Source: Clostridia bacterium (GTDB taxonomy: Bacteria > Bacillota > Clostridia > UMGS1810). From it: a stretch of DNA of 5,464 nt. Positions 1 through 5,392 of this stretch are shown in pieces. Position numbers and translations under genes: made by a program. Positions within the stretch are counted from its first letter, which is position 1. Each line of letters begins with the position of its first letter. A model generated the notes under the pieces. It did no database searches. It saw only the letters and a list, made by a program, of their open reading frames with translations, and was not told the origin of the DNA. The stretch lies in assembly GCA_017503945.1 (NCBI GenBank), contig JAFVSB010000080.1:1-5464 (forward strand). Reading direction: 5' to 3'.

Positions 1-3
1 GCG

Positions 4-50
4 TGCAAGCGCATACACAAAAACAGTTTCCTATGCTGTATGCGCTTGCA
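4..50. repeat. 14-bp perfect inverted repeat (hairpin 1)
   Basis: The arm at 4-17 (TGCAAGCGCATACA) is the exact reverse complement of 37-50, leaving a 19-base loop. The GC-rich stem stands out from the AT-rich DNA further right. No T-run follows it, because hairpin 2 starts at the next base, so it is not a canonical rho-independent terminator on the plus strand. It could belong to a REP-like palindromic unit or to the 3' end of an upstream transcript. Whether it is repeated elsewhere in the genome cannot be seen here. Confidence 0.7.
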
Positions 51-83
51 GCAACGGCGCAAATAGCTTTTGCGCGTCGTTGC
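51..83. repeat. GC-rich bulged hairpin (hairpin 2) abutting hairpin 1
   Basis: Outer arms GCAACG (51-56) and CGTTGC (78-83) pair perfectly. Inner arms GCGCAAA (57-63) and TTTGCGC (69-75) pair perfectly around a 5-base loop. Bases 76-77 form a two-base bulge, so the whole is a 13-bp stem. An alternative 5-bp stem pairs 71-75 with 86-90. It starts directly after hairpin 1, so the two could stack end to end. It may be a transcript end of the gene to the left, but the downstream T-tract of a standard terminator is missing. Confidence 0.6.
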
Positions 84-130
84 GTGCGCATGGCTTTTGA
101 AAAATTCCCGAATTATTAAATTTAGCGGCT

Positions 131-165
131 AAAGGGGGTATGAAAGGGGGAAAATATCCCCCTTT
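131..165. repeat. Duplicated AAAGGGGG with one complementary CCCCCTTT
   Basis: AAAGGGGG occurs at 131-138 and again at 143-150. CCCCCTTT at 158-165 is complementary to both. The near pairing gives an 8-bp stem with a 7-base AAAATAT loop. The far pairing gives the same stem with a 19-base loop. Only one can form at a time. No T-run follows on the plus strand. The element lies about 100 bases upstream of the mapped promoter, so it would be in that promoter's transcript only if transcription also starts further upstream. Function unknown. Confidence 0.55.
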
Positions 166-262
166 GATAAATCACTAAACAATAATTTATGATACTTTGG
201 AGTCTGATTGGTATTATTTCACATCGACATGATAAAAATACATTCTCGGGTAAAAAATATAC

Positions 263-291
263 TTGTGCTACAGAGCACTTTGTAGTATAAT
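263..291 (+). promoter_or_regulatory. Sigma-A-type promoter of the methyltransferase-cdaA operon
   Basis: A perfect TATAAT at 286-291 is preceded, after an ideal 17-base spacer, by TTGTGC at 263-268, which keeps the TTG core of the -35 consensus. The start site would fall near 298, giving a leader of about 25 bases before the ATG at 323. A small inverted repeat (GTGCT 265-269, AGCAC 274-278) and another (CTACA 268-272, TGTAG 281-285) lie in the spacer and could be coincidental. Confidence 0.7.
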
Positions 292-307
292 AAAAATATA
301 TTATACT
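284..307. promoter_or_regulatory. 9-bp inverted repeat over the -10 and start site
   Basis: AGTATAATA at 284-292 is the exact reverse complement of TATTATACT at 299-307, with a 6-base centre. It covers the -10 box and the predicted start, where a repressor would bind. The arms are nearly all A/T in an A/T-rich stretch, so chance is a serious alternative. I do not recognise a known operator. Confidence 0.3.
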
Positions 308-310
308 TGT

Positions 311-314
311 GAGG
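311..314 (+). promoter_or_regulatory. Ribosome binding site deciding the ATG 323 start
   Basis: GAGG lies 8 bases before ATG 323. The longer frame opening at TTG 263 has no such site, and that TTG is the -35 box itself, which rules it out as the start. Confidence 0.75.
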
Positions 315-322
315 ATTATCAG

Positions 323-1111
323 ATGACTATCAGAATAGAAAGCAGTTCTAATCCTTTGTACAAACATGTAAAGAAGCTTCACTCGCGCAGCGGTCGCATC
401 AAAAACTCTCAGTATATTGCCGAGGGCTTGCGCGCTGTTGGTGATGCAATCTCCAACGGTGCCGATGTGGAATGTGTGCTTGTGTGTGAGGGCAGTGATT
501 TTTCTTTGGATTTTGGCTCTTTAAAGGTTTATGAGCTAAAGGCTTGTCTGTTTGATGAGCTAAAGCTCACAGTGAACTCTCAGGGCATTCTTGCCGTTAT
601 CAACTATGCGCTGCTTGGCACAAGTGAAATGAATCACAACCATGTACAAACTGTGGTCTACCTTGATTCGGTTACAGACCCCGGCAACATGGGCACCATC
701 ATCCGTTCGTGTGATGCTTTGGGCGCCGATGCTATCATTTTGTCCAAAGGTTGTGTGGACATTTTCAATCCAAAGGTTGTGCGATCTACCATGGCAAGTC
801 TTTTGAGTGTGCCCATCTACATTGACGATGACCCCGTGGCCACTTTGTCCAAGCTTGCATCAAGCGGTTTTTGCATTGCAGGCACCTTCCCAAAAGATGC
901 CGAGCCGTGCTTTGCTAAAGACTATAGCGGCAAAACGGTGCTTGTGATGGGTAATGAAGCCAACGGCATACGGCCTGAGATTGCCGCACTTTGCACCCAG
1001 AGGCTCACAATACCCATGCAAGGCAGGGCAGAATCACTCAATGTGGCAACAGCTCTCACGGTGATGCTTTATGAAATAATGCGCAGTAAAATGCTTAGAG
1101 GTGATACATAA
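323..1111 (+). CDS. SpoU/TrmH-family RNA 2'-O-methyltransferase
   Basis: This gene encodes 262 residues, the usual size for TsnR/RlmB-like members of the SPOUT superfamily, which methylate ribose 2'-OH groups of rRNA or tRNA using S-adenosylmethionine. The N-terminal part (about 1-95) resembles the SpoU substrate-binding domain, with RIKNSQYIAEGLRAV at 25-39. The C-terminal knotted catalytic domain shows all three motifs. Motif 1 is at 114-131 (LDSVTDPGNMGTIIRSCD, with likely catalytic Arg128). Motif 2 is at 207-217 (LVMGNEANGIR). Motif 3 is at 229-246 (TIPMQGRAESLNVATALT). The start at ATG 323 follows a GAGG site. It is first in the apparent operon, and its TAA overlaps the cdaA ATG by one base. 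The family is clear, but the RNA site modified cannot be told from sequence, so no gene symbol is given. Confidence 0.92.
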   Translation: MTIRIESSSNPLYKHVKKLHSRSGRIKNSQYIAEGLRAVGDAISNGADVECVLVCEGSDFSLDFGSLKVYELKACLFDELKLTVNSQGILAVINYALLGTSEMNHNHVQTVVYLDSVTDPGNMGTIIRSCDALGADAIILSKGCVDIFNPKVVRSTMASLLSVPIYIDDDPVATLSKLASSGFCIAGTFPKDAEPCFAKDYSGKTVLVMGNEANGIRPEIAALCTQRLTIPMQGRAESLNVATALTVMLYEIMRSKMLRGDT

Positions 1112-1959
1112 TGGGACAATTTTTTACTACTCTCTTTAATAATCTTAGAATTCTCAAAATTACAGATTTTATCGACATTGCCATAGTTGCTTTTGTCATC
1201 TACCATGGCATAAAGCTTATTCGCGAAACAAGAGCTTCTCAGCTCATCAAGGGCATTATTGTGGTTGTTGTATTCATGTATATATCAGGAATTCTGCAGC
1301 TAAATGCCATTAACTTTCTTTTAGAAAGCACGCTGCAAATCGGTCTTATTGCCATACTCATCATCTTCCAACCTGAACTGAGGCGAACTTTGGAGAAGGT
1401 GGGCACTGCATCAATGCGCAAAATTATCAAAATCAATGACGATGCCGAAGAAAATGACATAGGCGAGATTTGCAGTGCAGTGTCAAAGCTTGCCTCTTCC
1501 AAGACAGGTGCGCTCATTTTGATTGAGCGAAGCACAAAGCTTGGTGATATAATGGCAAGCGGCACAGCTATAGACTCGCGCATATCTGCCCAGCTTCTTA
1601 TAAACCTTTTTGTGCCAAATACTCCTTTGCACGACGGTGCTGTTGTAATTGGTGACAATCGCATAAAGGCGGCAGCCTGCTTTTTGCCTCTCACAGAAAA
1701 TAAAGGCTTTTCTAAAGAGCTTGGCACCCGTCACCGTGCCGCAATAGGTGTGTCGGAGGTGGCAGATTGCATTTCAATCGTAGTATCGGAAGAAACCGGC
1801 ACTATCTCACTGGCACTCAACGGCAGCATCAAAAGGGATTACACTCCCTCTGCCCTCAAGCGCGATATAAATGCAATCCTCGAAAGTGACAAGCCTTCAG
1901 AAAACATAGGCAAAATCAAAAAAGATAAAATTTTCTCGTGGGCGGTGAAGAAAAAATGA
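1111..1959 (+). CDS. cdaA: Membrane diadenylate cyclase CdaA (DacA)
   Basis: CdaA condenses two ATP into cyclic di-AMP, the messenger that controls potassium and osmolyte balance and cell-wall integrity in Firmicutes. The 282-residue protein has the family layout. Three hydrophobic membrane segments lie at about 20-37, 46-62 and 75-87. A short linker ending near 115 leads to a cytoplasmic DAC domain from about 116 to 255. The domain carries the catalytic DGA motif at 175-177 (in PLHDGAVVI) and RHR at 207-209 (in GTRHRAAIG), so it should be active. The C-terminal tail is lysine-rich. ATG 1111 shares one base with the upstream stop and has AGAGGTG at 1097-1103 as its binding site. The ATGA overlap with cdaR supports coupled translation of the cyclase and its regulator. 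Confidence 0.97.
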   Translation: MGQFFTTLFNNLRILKITDFIDIAIVAFVIYHGIKLIRETRASQLIKGIIVVVVFMYISGILQLNAINFLLESTLQIGLIAILIIFQPELRRTLEKVGTASMRKIIKINDDAEENDIGEICSAVSKLASSKTGALILIERSTKLGDIMASGTAIDSRISAQLLINLFVPNTPLHDGAVVIGDNRIKAAACFLPLTENKGFSKELGTRHRAAIGVSEVADCISIVVSEETGTISLALNGSIKRDYTPSALKRDINAILESDKPSENIGKIKKDKIFSWAVKKK

Positions 1960-2987
1960 AAAACATTTTAAAATCTAATACCTTCTACGCTATTTTGTCT
2001 GTGATAGCTGCAGTTCTCATTTGGGCATATGTGGCATACGAGGTGAGACCCACCCATGAAATGTGGGTAGAAGATGTACCCGTGAGTTGCATAAATGTGA
2101 GCAAGCTTTTTGATGATGGCTCACTTAGCATTGGCGGTAACAATAAAGGTATTCTTGATGGCACAGTTACCATAGATGTAAAAATCAGAGGCAAGCGCAG
2201 TGTGGTATCATCGGTTGGCAAAAAGGATATATCATGTGTTCTTGACATGATAACTGTGGACAAGGCGGGCCTCTACAACATGAGACCCACTGTTGAGACT
2301 CAATATTCAGGAGTCGACATAATACAGCTTCGCCCGGGCAATATAAAATTCAATGTTGAAAATATCAATCAGCACGACATTGACATAGACCTCAAAACCA
2401 CAGGCTCACTTCCGGAGGGCTATACCATAGAAGATGTGGAGACCAAAAACCTTACAGTCAAGGTCACAGGTCCCTATTCTATAGTAAACAAAATCGAAAA
2501 AGCGCGCATAGTGCTCAACTATAGTTCCCTCAAAGAGACCGACAGTGAAAAAAGCCTCAAGATAATGTTCTTAGATAGCGACGGCAGCCTGATTGACTCG
2601 TCACTTTTCGGCAAGAGTGTGGAATATTGCAAGGTCACATTCAAGCTCTACACCACCAAGGAAGTGTCGTTAGTTCTTGCTCCTAAATATAAAGACGAAA
2701 TCAAAAAGAACACTTCAGGCCACACAGTACTCCTTTCAGCTGTCACCAAAGACACAGTGAGTGCTGATGGTGGAGTGAAAATAAAAGCGAAGCTTAAGGG
2801 AACTGCAACGGCACTTGAAAAATACATCAAATCAGAAACAACTGTATACACTGAGCCTATTGATGTAAGATATATATATGGTGAAAAGCTTTTTGAAGAC
2901 ATCGAAGCTGCACCGCTTCCCAACGATGTAGAATATGTCACTGTGCCTGCAATAGATATAAAGGCAGAGATAGAAAGCGAAGAATAA
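1956..2987 (+). CDS. cdaR: CdaR-like YbbR-domain regulator of CdaA
   Basis: This is the extracytoplasmic partner of CdaA, known in Bacillus and Listeria to modulate cyclase activity at the membrane. The 343-residue product begins with a short basic segment and one membrane helix (about 8-28), and the rest is predicted outside the cell. I see YbbR-type beta-rich repeats at about 32-133 and 138-230, the second with the typical LPEGYTIEDVETKNLTVKVTG at 152-172, and a divergent third at about 235-337. It is shorter than the Bacillus subtilis protein, which has four repeats. The start is ATG 1956, overlapping the cdaA stop by four bases, with GGTGA at 1944-1948. A GTG at 1938 is possible in frame but has a poorer context. 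Position after cdaA strongly supports the call. Confidence 0.9.
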   Translation: MKNILKSNTFYAILSVIAAVLIWAYVAYEVRPTHEMWVEDVPVSCINVSKLFDDGSLSIGGNNKGILDGTVTIDVKIRGKRSVVSSVGKKDISCVLDMITVDKAGLYNMRPTVETQYSGVDIIQLRPGNIKFNVENINQHDIDIDLKTTGSLPEGYTIEDVETKNLTVKVTGPYSIVNKIEKARIVLNYSSLKETDSEKSLKIMFLDSDGSLIDSSLFGKSVEYCKVTFKLYTTKEVSLVLAPKYKDEIKKNTSGHTVLLSAVTKDTVSADGGVKIKAKLKGTATALEKYIKSETTVYTEPIDVRYIYGEKLFEDIEAAPLPNDVEYVTVPAIDIKAEIESEE

Positions 2988-2995
2988 GGAGCACT

Positions 2996-3637
2996 ATGAC
3001 AAAAAAAGAAACAGTTTTAGCCATAAAAGAGATATTTGACACTGTATATGCCGATGCTGAGTGTTCGCTCAATTTTGACACTCCGCACCAGCTTTTAGTG
3101 GCAGTGCAGCTTTCGGCACAGTGTACCGATGCAAGGGTGAACCTTGTTACTCCTGCACTTTTTGCAAAATACAAGAGCGTGTATGAATTTGCCGCGGCAG
3201 ATGAAGATGAACTTTGCGAAATGATCCGTTCTTGTGGATTTTTTCGCTCAAAGGGGCGTAATATCATAGCCTCGTCGGCAAGAATATGCGAGGTGTTTGG
3301 GGGAAATGTGCCCGATACCATGGAGGATTTGCTCTCTCTTGCAGGAGTTGGCCGAAAAACGGCCAACCTTATCCTTGGTGATATATACGGCAAGCCCGGT
3401 CTTGTCATCGATACCCATGCAATCCGCCTTTCAAACCGCATAGGACTTGTGAGTGAAAAGGACCCCGTGAAGATAGAATTTGCCCTTGATAAAATCGTGC
3501 CGCCTGATTATCAGACTCGGTTTTGTCATCAGCTTGTGTATCACGGCAGGGCGGTGTGCACTGCGGCAAAGCCTGTGTGCCATGAGTGCCCCATTGCGCA
3601 TCTTTGCAAAAAGAAAATAGCTAAAAAAAGGAAATGA
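2996..3637 (+). CDS. nth: Endonuclease III (base-excision repair DNA glycosylase/AP lyase)
   Basis: Nth removes oxidised pyrimidines from DNA and nicks the resulting abasic site. The 213-residue length is typical. The helix-hairpin-helix is at about 112-126 (LAGVGRKTA at 115-123) and contains the catalytic Lys121. The general Asp is Asp139 in VIDTHAIRLSNR. The 4Fe-4S cluster loop is intact, with Cys188, Cys195, Cys198 and Cys204 in the C-x6-C-x2-C-x5-C pattern. The end is lysine/arginine-rich (KKKIAKKRK). AAGGAG at 2986-2991 overlaps the cdaR stop codon and leaves only 4 bases to the ATG. It lies 8 bases after cdaR and 6 before the peptidase, so it appears to be co-transcribed with both. Confidence 0.96.
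   Translation: MTKKETVLAIKEIFDTVYADAECSLNFDTPHQLLVAVQLSAQCTDARVNLVTPALFAKYKSVYEFAAADEDELCEMIRSCGFFRSKGRNIIASSARICEVFGGNVPDTMEDLLSLAGVGRKTANLILGDIYGKPGLVIDTHAIRLSNRIGLVSEKDPVKIEFALDKIVPPDYQTRFCHQLVYHGRAVCTAAKPVCHECPIAHLCKKKIAKKRK
3627..3632 (+). promoter_or_regulatory. Ribosome binding site for the TTG start at 3644
   Basis: AAAGGA, inside the end of nth, lies 11 bases before TTG 3644. It is the only plausible site, since the frame is closed by a stop at 3635-3637 just upstream. The spacing is a little long and the start codon is weak, so initiation may lean on ribosomes finishing nth. Confidence 0.5.
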
Positions 3638-3643
3638 TATCAC

Positions 3644-4699
3644 TTGAATAACAGAGTTTGTGCACTAATAGCTGCAATGAAGGAAAAGGGTCTCACCGAT
3701 GTGCTCATCACTGACCCCAAAAATATGCACTACTACAGCGGATTTAAAAATGGTGAGGGTTATCTTCTCATAGGTGACTCAGGCATACGAGTGGTCACAG
3801 ATTCGCGCTACAGCGAGTATGCTGCTGATGTGTGTAAGGGGTTTGATGTGTGTGACATCACAGCAACCAGGCTCTCTGGTTTTCTTGGTGGCGGTGCCAC
3901 CCTTGGCTTCGAGGACAAGCACATGACATATGCCGAATATGTGTCAGTGTCAAAGCAGGTTTCAAGTCTTGTGCCCATTGGTGACATGGCGCTAAAGAGG
4001 CGCGAGGTTAAAGACGAAGGCGAGATAGAGTCCATTGCCAAAGCAGCTGCTATTGCTGACAAAGCCTTTGAATATATGCTTGGTGTGCTCAAAGAGGGCA
4101 TGACCGAAAAGCAGGCGGCAGCCGAGCTTGACTGCTTCATGAAGCAAAACGGCGCTGAAGCTACCTCGTTTGATACCATAGTGGCATCGGGCGAAAGGGG
4201 AAGTCTGCCTCATGCCATAGCATCGGAGCGAACGCTTGCCCAAGGAGATCTTGTGGTCATGGACTTTGGCTGTGTTGTGGGAGGATACGCAAGCGATATG
4301 ACACGCACAGTGGCAATAGGCAATGTGAGCAAGGAGTGTGAAGATGTGTATAACACAGTGCTGTCTGCTCAGCTTAAAGCGATTTCTATGATAAAAAGCG
4401 GTGCTATAGCCTCAGAGGTTGATGCAAGCGCCCGTAACATAATAAATGAGCGCTATAGCGGCAGATTCGGCCATGCTCTTGGTCATGGTGTTGGGCTTGA
4501 TGTTCACGAATCACCAAGTCTTTCGCCCAGAAATCAAAAACCTCTTGAGCGGGGCAATGTGGTCACAGTGGAGCCCGGCATATACATTCCAGGGTTTTGC
4601 GGAGTGAGAATAGAGGATTTGGTAGTGGTTACAGACAAGGGCTGCATCAATCTTACCCATTCGCCCAAAGAGCTTATAAAGATAGGCACAAATCGATAA
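3644..4699 (+). CDS. M24-family Xaa-Pro aminopeptidase / proline peptidase
   Basis: This cytoplasmic metallopeptidase is predicted to cleave peptide bonds before proline (aminopeptidase P or prolidase type). The 351-residue length fits the short Firmicutes form (YqhT-like). The N-terminal creatinase domain covers about 3-118. The pita-bread catalytic domain covers about 125-345 and carries all five metal ligands: Asp207 (VVMDFGC), Asp218 (ASDMTRT), His281 (GHALGHGVGLDVHE), Glu310 (VTVEPGIY) and Glu324 (GVRIEDLVV). His190 (SLPHA) and His288 match the conserved active-site histidines. The start is TTG 3644, because a stop lies two codons before it and the next ATG at 3677 would trim the conserved N-terminus. 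It precedes efp, a neighbourhood common in Firmicutes. Aminopeptidase and dipeptidase activity cannot be told apart from sequence. Confidence 0.92.
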   Translation: MNNRVCALIAAMKEKGLTDVLITDPKNMHYYSGFKNGEGYLLIGDSGIRVVTDSRYSEYAADVCKGFDVCDITATRLSGFLGGGATLGFEDKHMTYAEYVSVSKQVSSLVPIGDMALKRREVKDEGEIESIAKAAAIADKAFEYMLGVLKEGMTEKQAAAELDCFMKQNGAEATSFDTIVASGERGSLPHAIASERTLAQGDLVVMDFGCVVGGYASDMTRTVAIGNVSKECEDVYNTVLSAQLKAISMIKSGAIASEVDASARNIINERYSGRFGHALGHGVGLDVHESPSLSPRNQKPLERGNVVTVEPGIYIPGFCGVRIEDLVVVTDKGCINLTHSPKELIKIGTNR

Positions 4700-4703
4700 A
4701 ATT

Positions 4704-4717
4704 TGACATTATTGTCA
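4704..4717. promoter_or_regulatory. TGACA-N4-TGTCA inverted repeat upstream of efp
   Basis: TGACA (4704-4708) and TGTCA (4713-4717) form a symmetric pair around TTAT, just after the peptidase stop and about 20 bases upstream of the efp -35 box. The form is operator-like and loosely recalls half-site spacing of CRP/FNR-type boxes, but it does not match a consensus I can name. It is too short to be a good terminator. Confidence 0.25.
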
Positions 4718-4735
4718 TAATTTATGAAAAAACTC

Positions 4736-4764
4736 TTGCAATATTGCTTGTACTAAGTTATAAT
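4736..4764 (+). promoter_or_regulatory. Sigma-A-type promoter of efp
   Basis: TTGCAA at 4736-4741 and a perfect TATAAT at 4759-4764 are separated by 17 bases. Transcription would begin near 4771, giving a leader of about 31 bases. The -35 box overlaps a perfect 10-base palindrome, GCAATATTGC (4738-4747). No strong terminator separates the peptidase from efp, so read-through from the operon is also likely. Confidence 0.75.
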
Positions 4765-4788
4765 ACTATTATATATGAAATAAAATTT

Positions 4789-4793
4789 GGAGG
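4789..4793 (+). promoter_or_regulatory. Strong ribosome binding site of efp
   Basis: GGAGG lies 8 bases before ATG 4802, an optimal spacing. It rules out the in-frame TTG at 4787, which overlaps the site itself. Confidence 0.9.
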
Positions 4794-4801
4794 TATATAT
4801 T

Positions 4802-5359
4802 ATGATATCAGCAGGTGAATTCAGAAACGGTGTCACATTTGAACTGGATGGCAATGTATTTCAGATTGTGGAGTTCCAGCATGTTAAACCCGGCAAAGGC
4901 GCAGCTTTTGTAAGAACAAAGCTCAAAAATGTAATCACCGGCGGCGTTGTTGAAAAAACATTCAGACCCACTGAAAAAATGCCTAAGGCTCACATAGAAA
5001 GAAAGGATTATGAATATCTTTATTCCGATGGAGATCTCTATTACTTCATGGATCAGGAAAGTTATGAACAGATGCCTCTCAATTCTGATCAACTTGGAGA
5101 TTCTCTCAAATTCGTAAAAGAGAACATGGTTGTTAAAGTTCTTTCCTACAAGGGCAAGGTTTTCGGTGTAGAACCTCCGAACTTTGTTGAACTTACAATT
5201 ACAGAAACCGAACCCGGCTTCAAGGGTGATACCGCTACAGGTGCTACAAAGCCCGCAACTCTTGAAACAGGTTATGTTCTTCAGGTTCCGCTTTTTGTTG
5301 ATGAAGGCACTGTTATCAGAGTTGACACAAGAACAGGGGAATATATGGAAAGAGTATAA
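4802..5359 (+). CDS. efp: Translation elongation factor P
   Basis: EF-P binds ribosomes stalled on consecutive prolines, between the P and E sites, and promotes peptide bond formation. The 185-residue protein has the standard three beta-barrel domains: KOW-like domain I at about 1-63, the OB domain at about 66-126, and the C-terminal OB domain at about 129-185. The tip loop is HVKPGKGAAFVR at 27-38, placing the modifiable lysine at Lys32. This is the residue carrying 5-aminopentanol in Bacillus subtilis; the modification here is unknown. The C-terminal signature (K150, A152, G157, VPLFV at 162-166, G169) is complete. It has its own promoter and a strong binding site. Its valine codons are mostly GTT and almost never GTG, unlike the genes upstream, which suggests high expression. 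Confidence 0.98.
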   Translation: MISAGEFRNGVTFELDGNVFQIVEFQHVKPGKGAAFVRTKLKNVITGGVVEKTFRPTEKMPKAHIERKDYEYLYSDGDLYYFMDQESYEQMPLNSDQLGDSLKFVKENMVVKVLSYKGKVFGVEPPNFVELTITETEPGFKGDTATGATKPATLETGYVLQVPLFVDEGTVIRVDTRTGEYMERV

Positions 5360-5361
5360 TT

Positions 5362-5374
5362 TGTCATTTTGACA
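5362..5374. repeat. Short TGTCA-TTT-TGACA hairpin after efp
   Basis: TGTCA (5362-5366) and TGACA (5370-5374) flank three T bases right after the efp stop. A 5-bp stem with a 3-base loop and no U-tract is too weak for a confident terminator, so efp and the next gene may be co-transcribed. The half-sites are the same pentamers as at 4704-4717, in inverted order. Confidence 0.3.
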
Positions 5375-5392
5375 GTTTGAAAGGATAATATT

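Larger units (their letters stand above)
1..322. other. Intergenic region upstream of the operon, no convincing gene
   Basis: This 322-base stretch contains structured DNA rather than a recognisable coding region. In order it holds two adjacent GC-rich hairpins (4-50 and 51-83), an A/T-rich spacer, a G5/C5 alternative-pairing element (131-165), about 97 bases in which I see nothing definite (166-262), and the promoter of the downstream operon (263-291). Short open frames do run in from the left edge on the plus strand, ending near 66, 100 and 119. None looks like a known protein C-terminus, although the end of an upstream gene cannot be fully excluded from so little sequence. Confidence 0.6.

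Noticed and set aside
1..119. Open frames entering from the left edge, and a minus-strand frame starting at 92
   Set aside because: The plus-strand frames end near 66, 100 and 119 and show no recognisable protein. The DNA is dominated by palindromes, and the minus-strand ATG has no good binding site.
189..290. Small plus-strand frame of about 33 codons starting at ATG 189
   Set aside because: There is no ribosome binding site before it, and its end lies within the -10 box of the operon promoter.
263..322. Upstream TTG start extending the methyltransferase by 20 residues
   Set aside because: The TTG is the -35 hexamer of a good promoter and lies upstream of the predicted transcript start. 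ATG 323 has a proper binding site.
122..382. Minus-strand frame of 86 codons across the intergenic region
   Set aside because: It overlaps the operon promoter and the start of the methyltransferase, is rich in residues expected from A/T-rich DNA, and resembles no known protein.
2938..3441. Long minus-strand frame of 167 codons opposite nth
   Set aside because: It is antisense to a complete, motif-bearing nth gene and has no recognisable domain. Its length follows from the codon use of the plus-strand gene.
4703..4731. Perfect TTGACA at 4703-4708 as a second efp promoter
   Set aside because: No -10-like hexamer lies at 16-18 bases downstream (GAAAAA at 17). The promoter at 4736-4764 is much better.
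4597..4818. Plus-strand frame of 73 codons crossing the peptidase end and efp promoter
   Set aside because: It overlaps the peptidase in another frame, runs through the promoter of efp and has no binding site or protein-like composition.
5355..5360. TATAAT overlapping the efp stop as a promoter for the next gene
   Set aside because: The nearest TTGACA (5322-5327) is 27 bases away, which is too far, so the match is likely chance.
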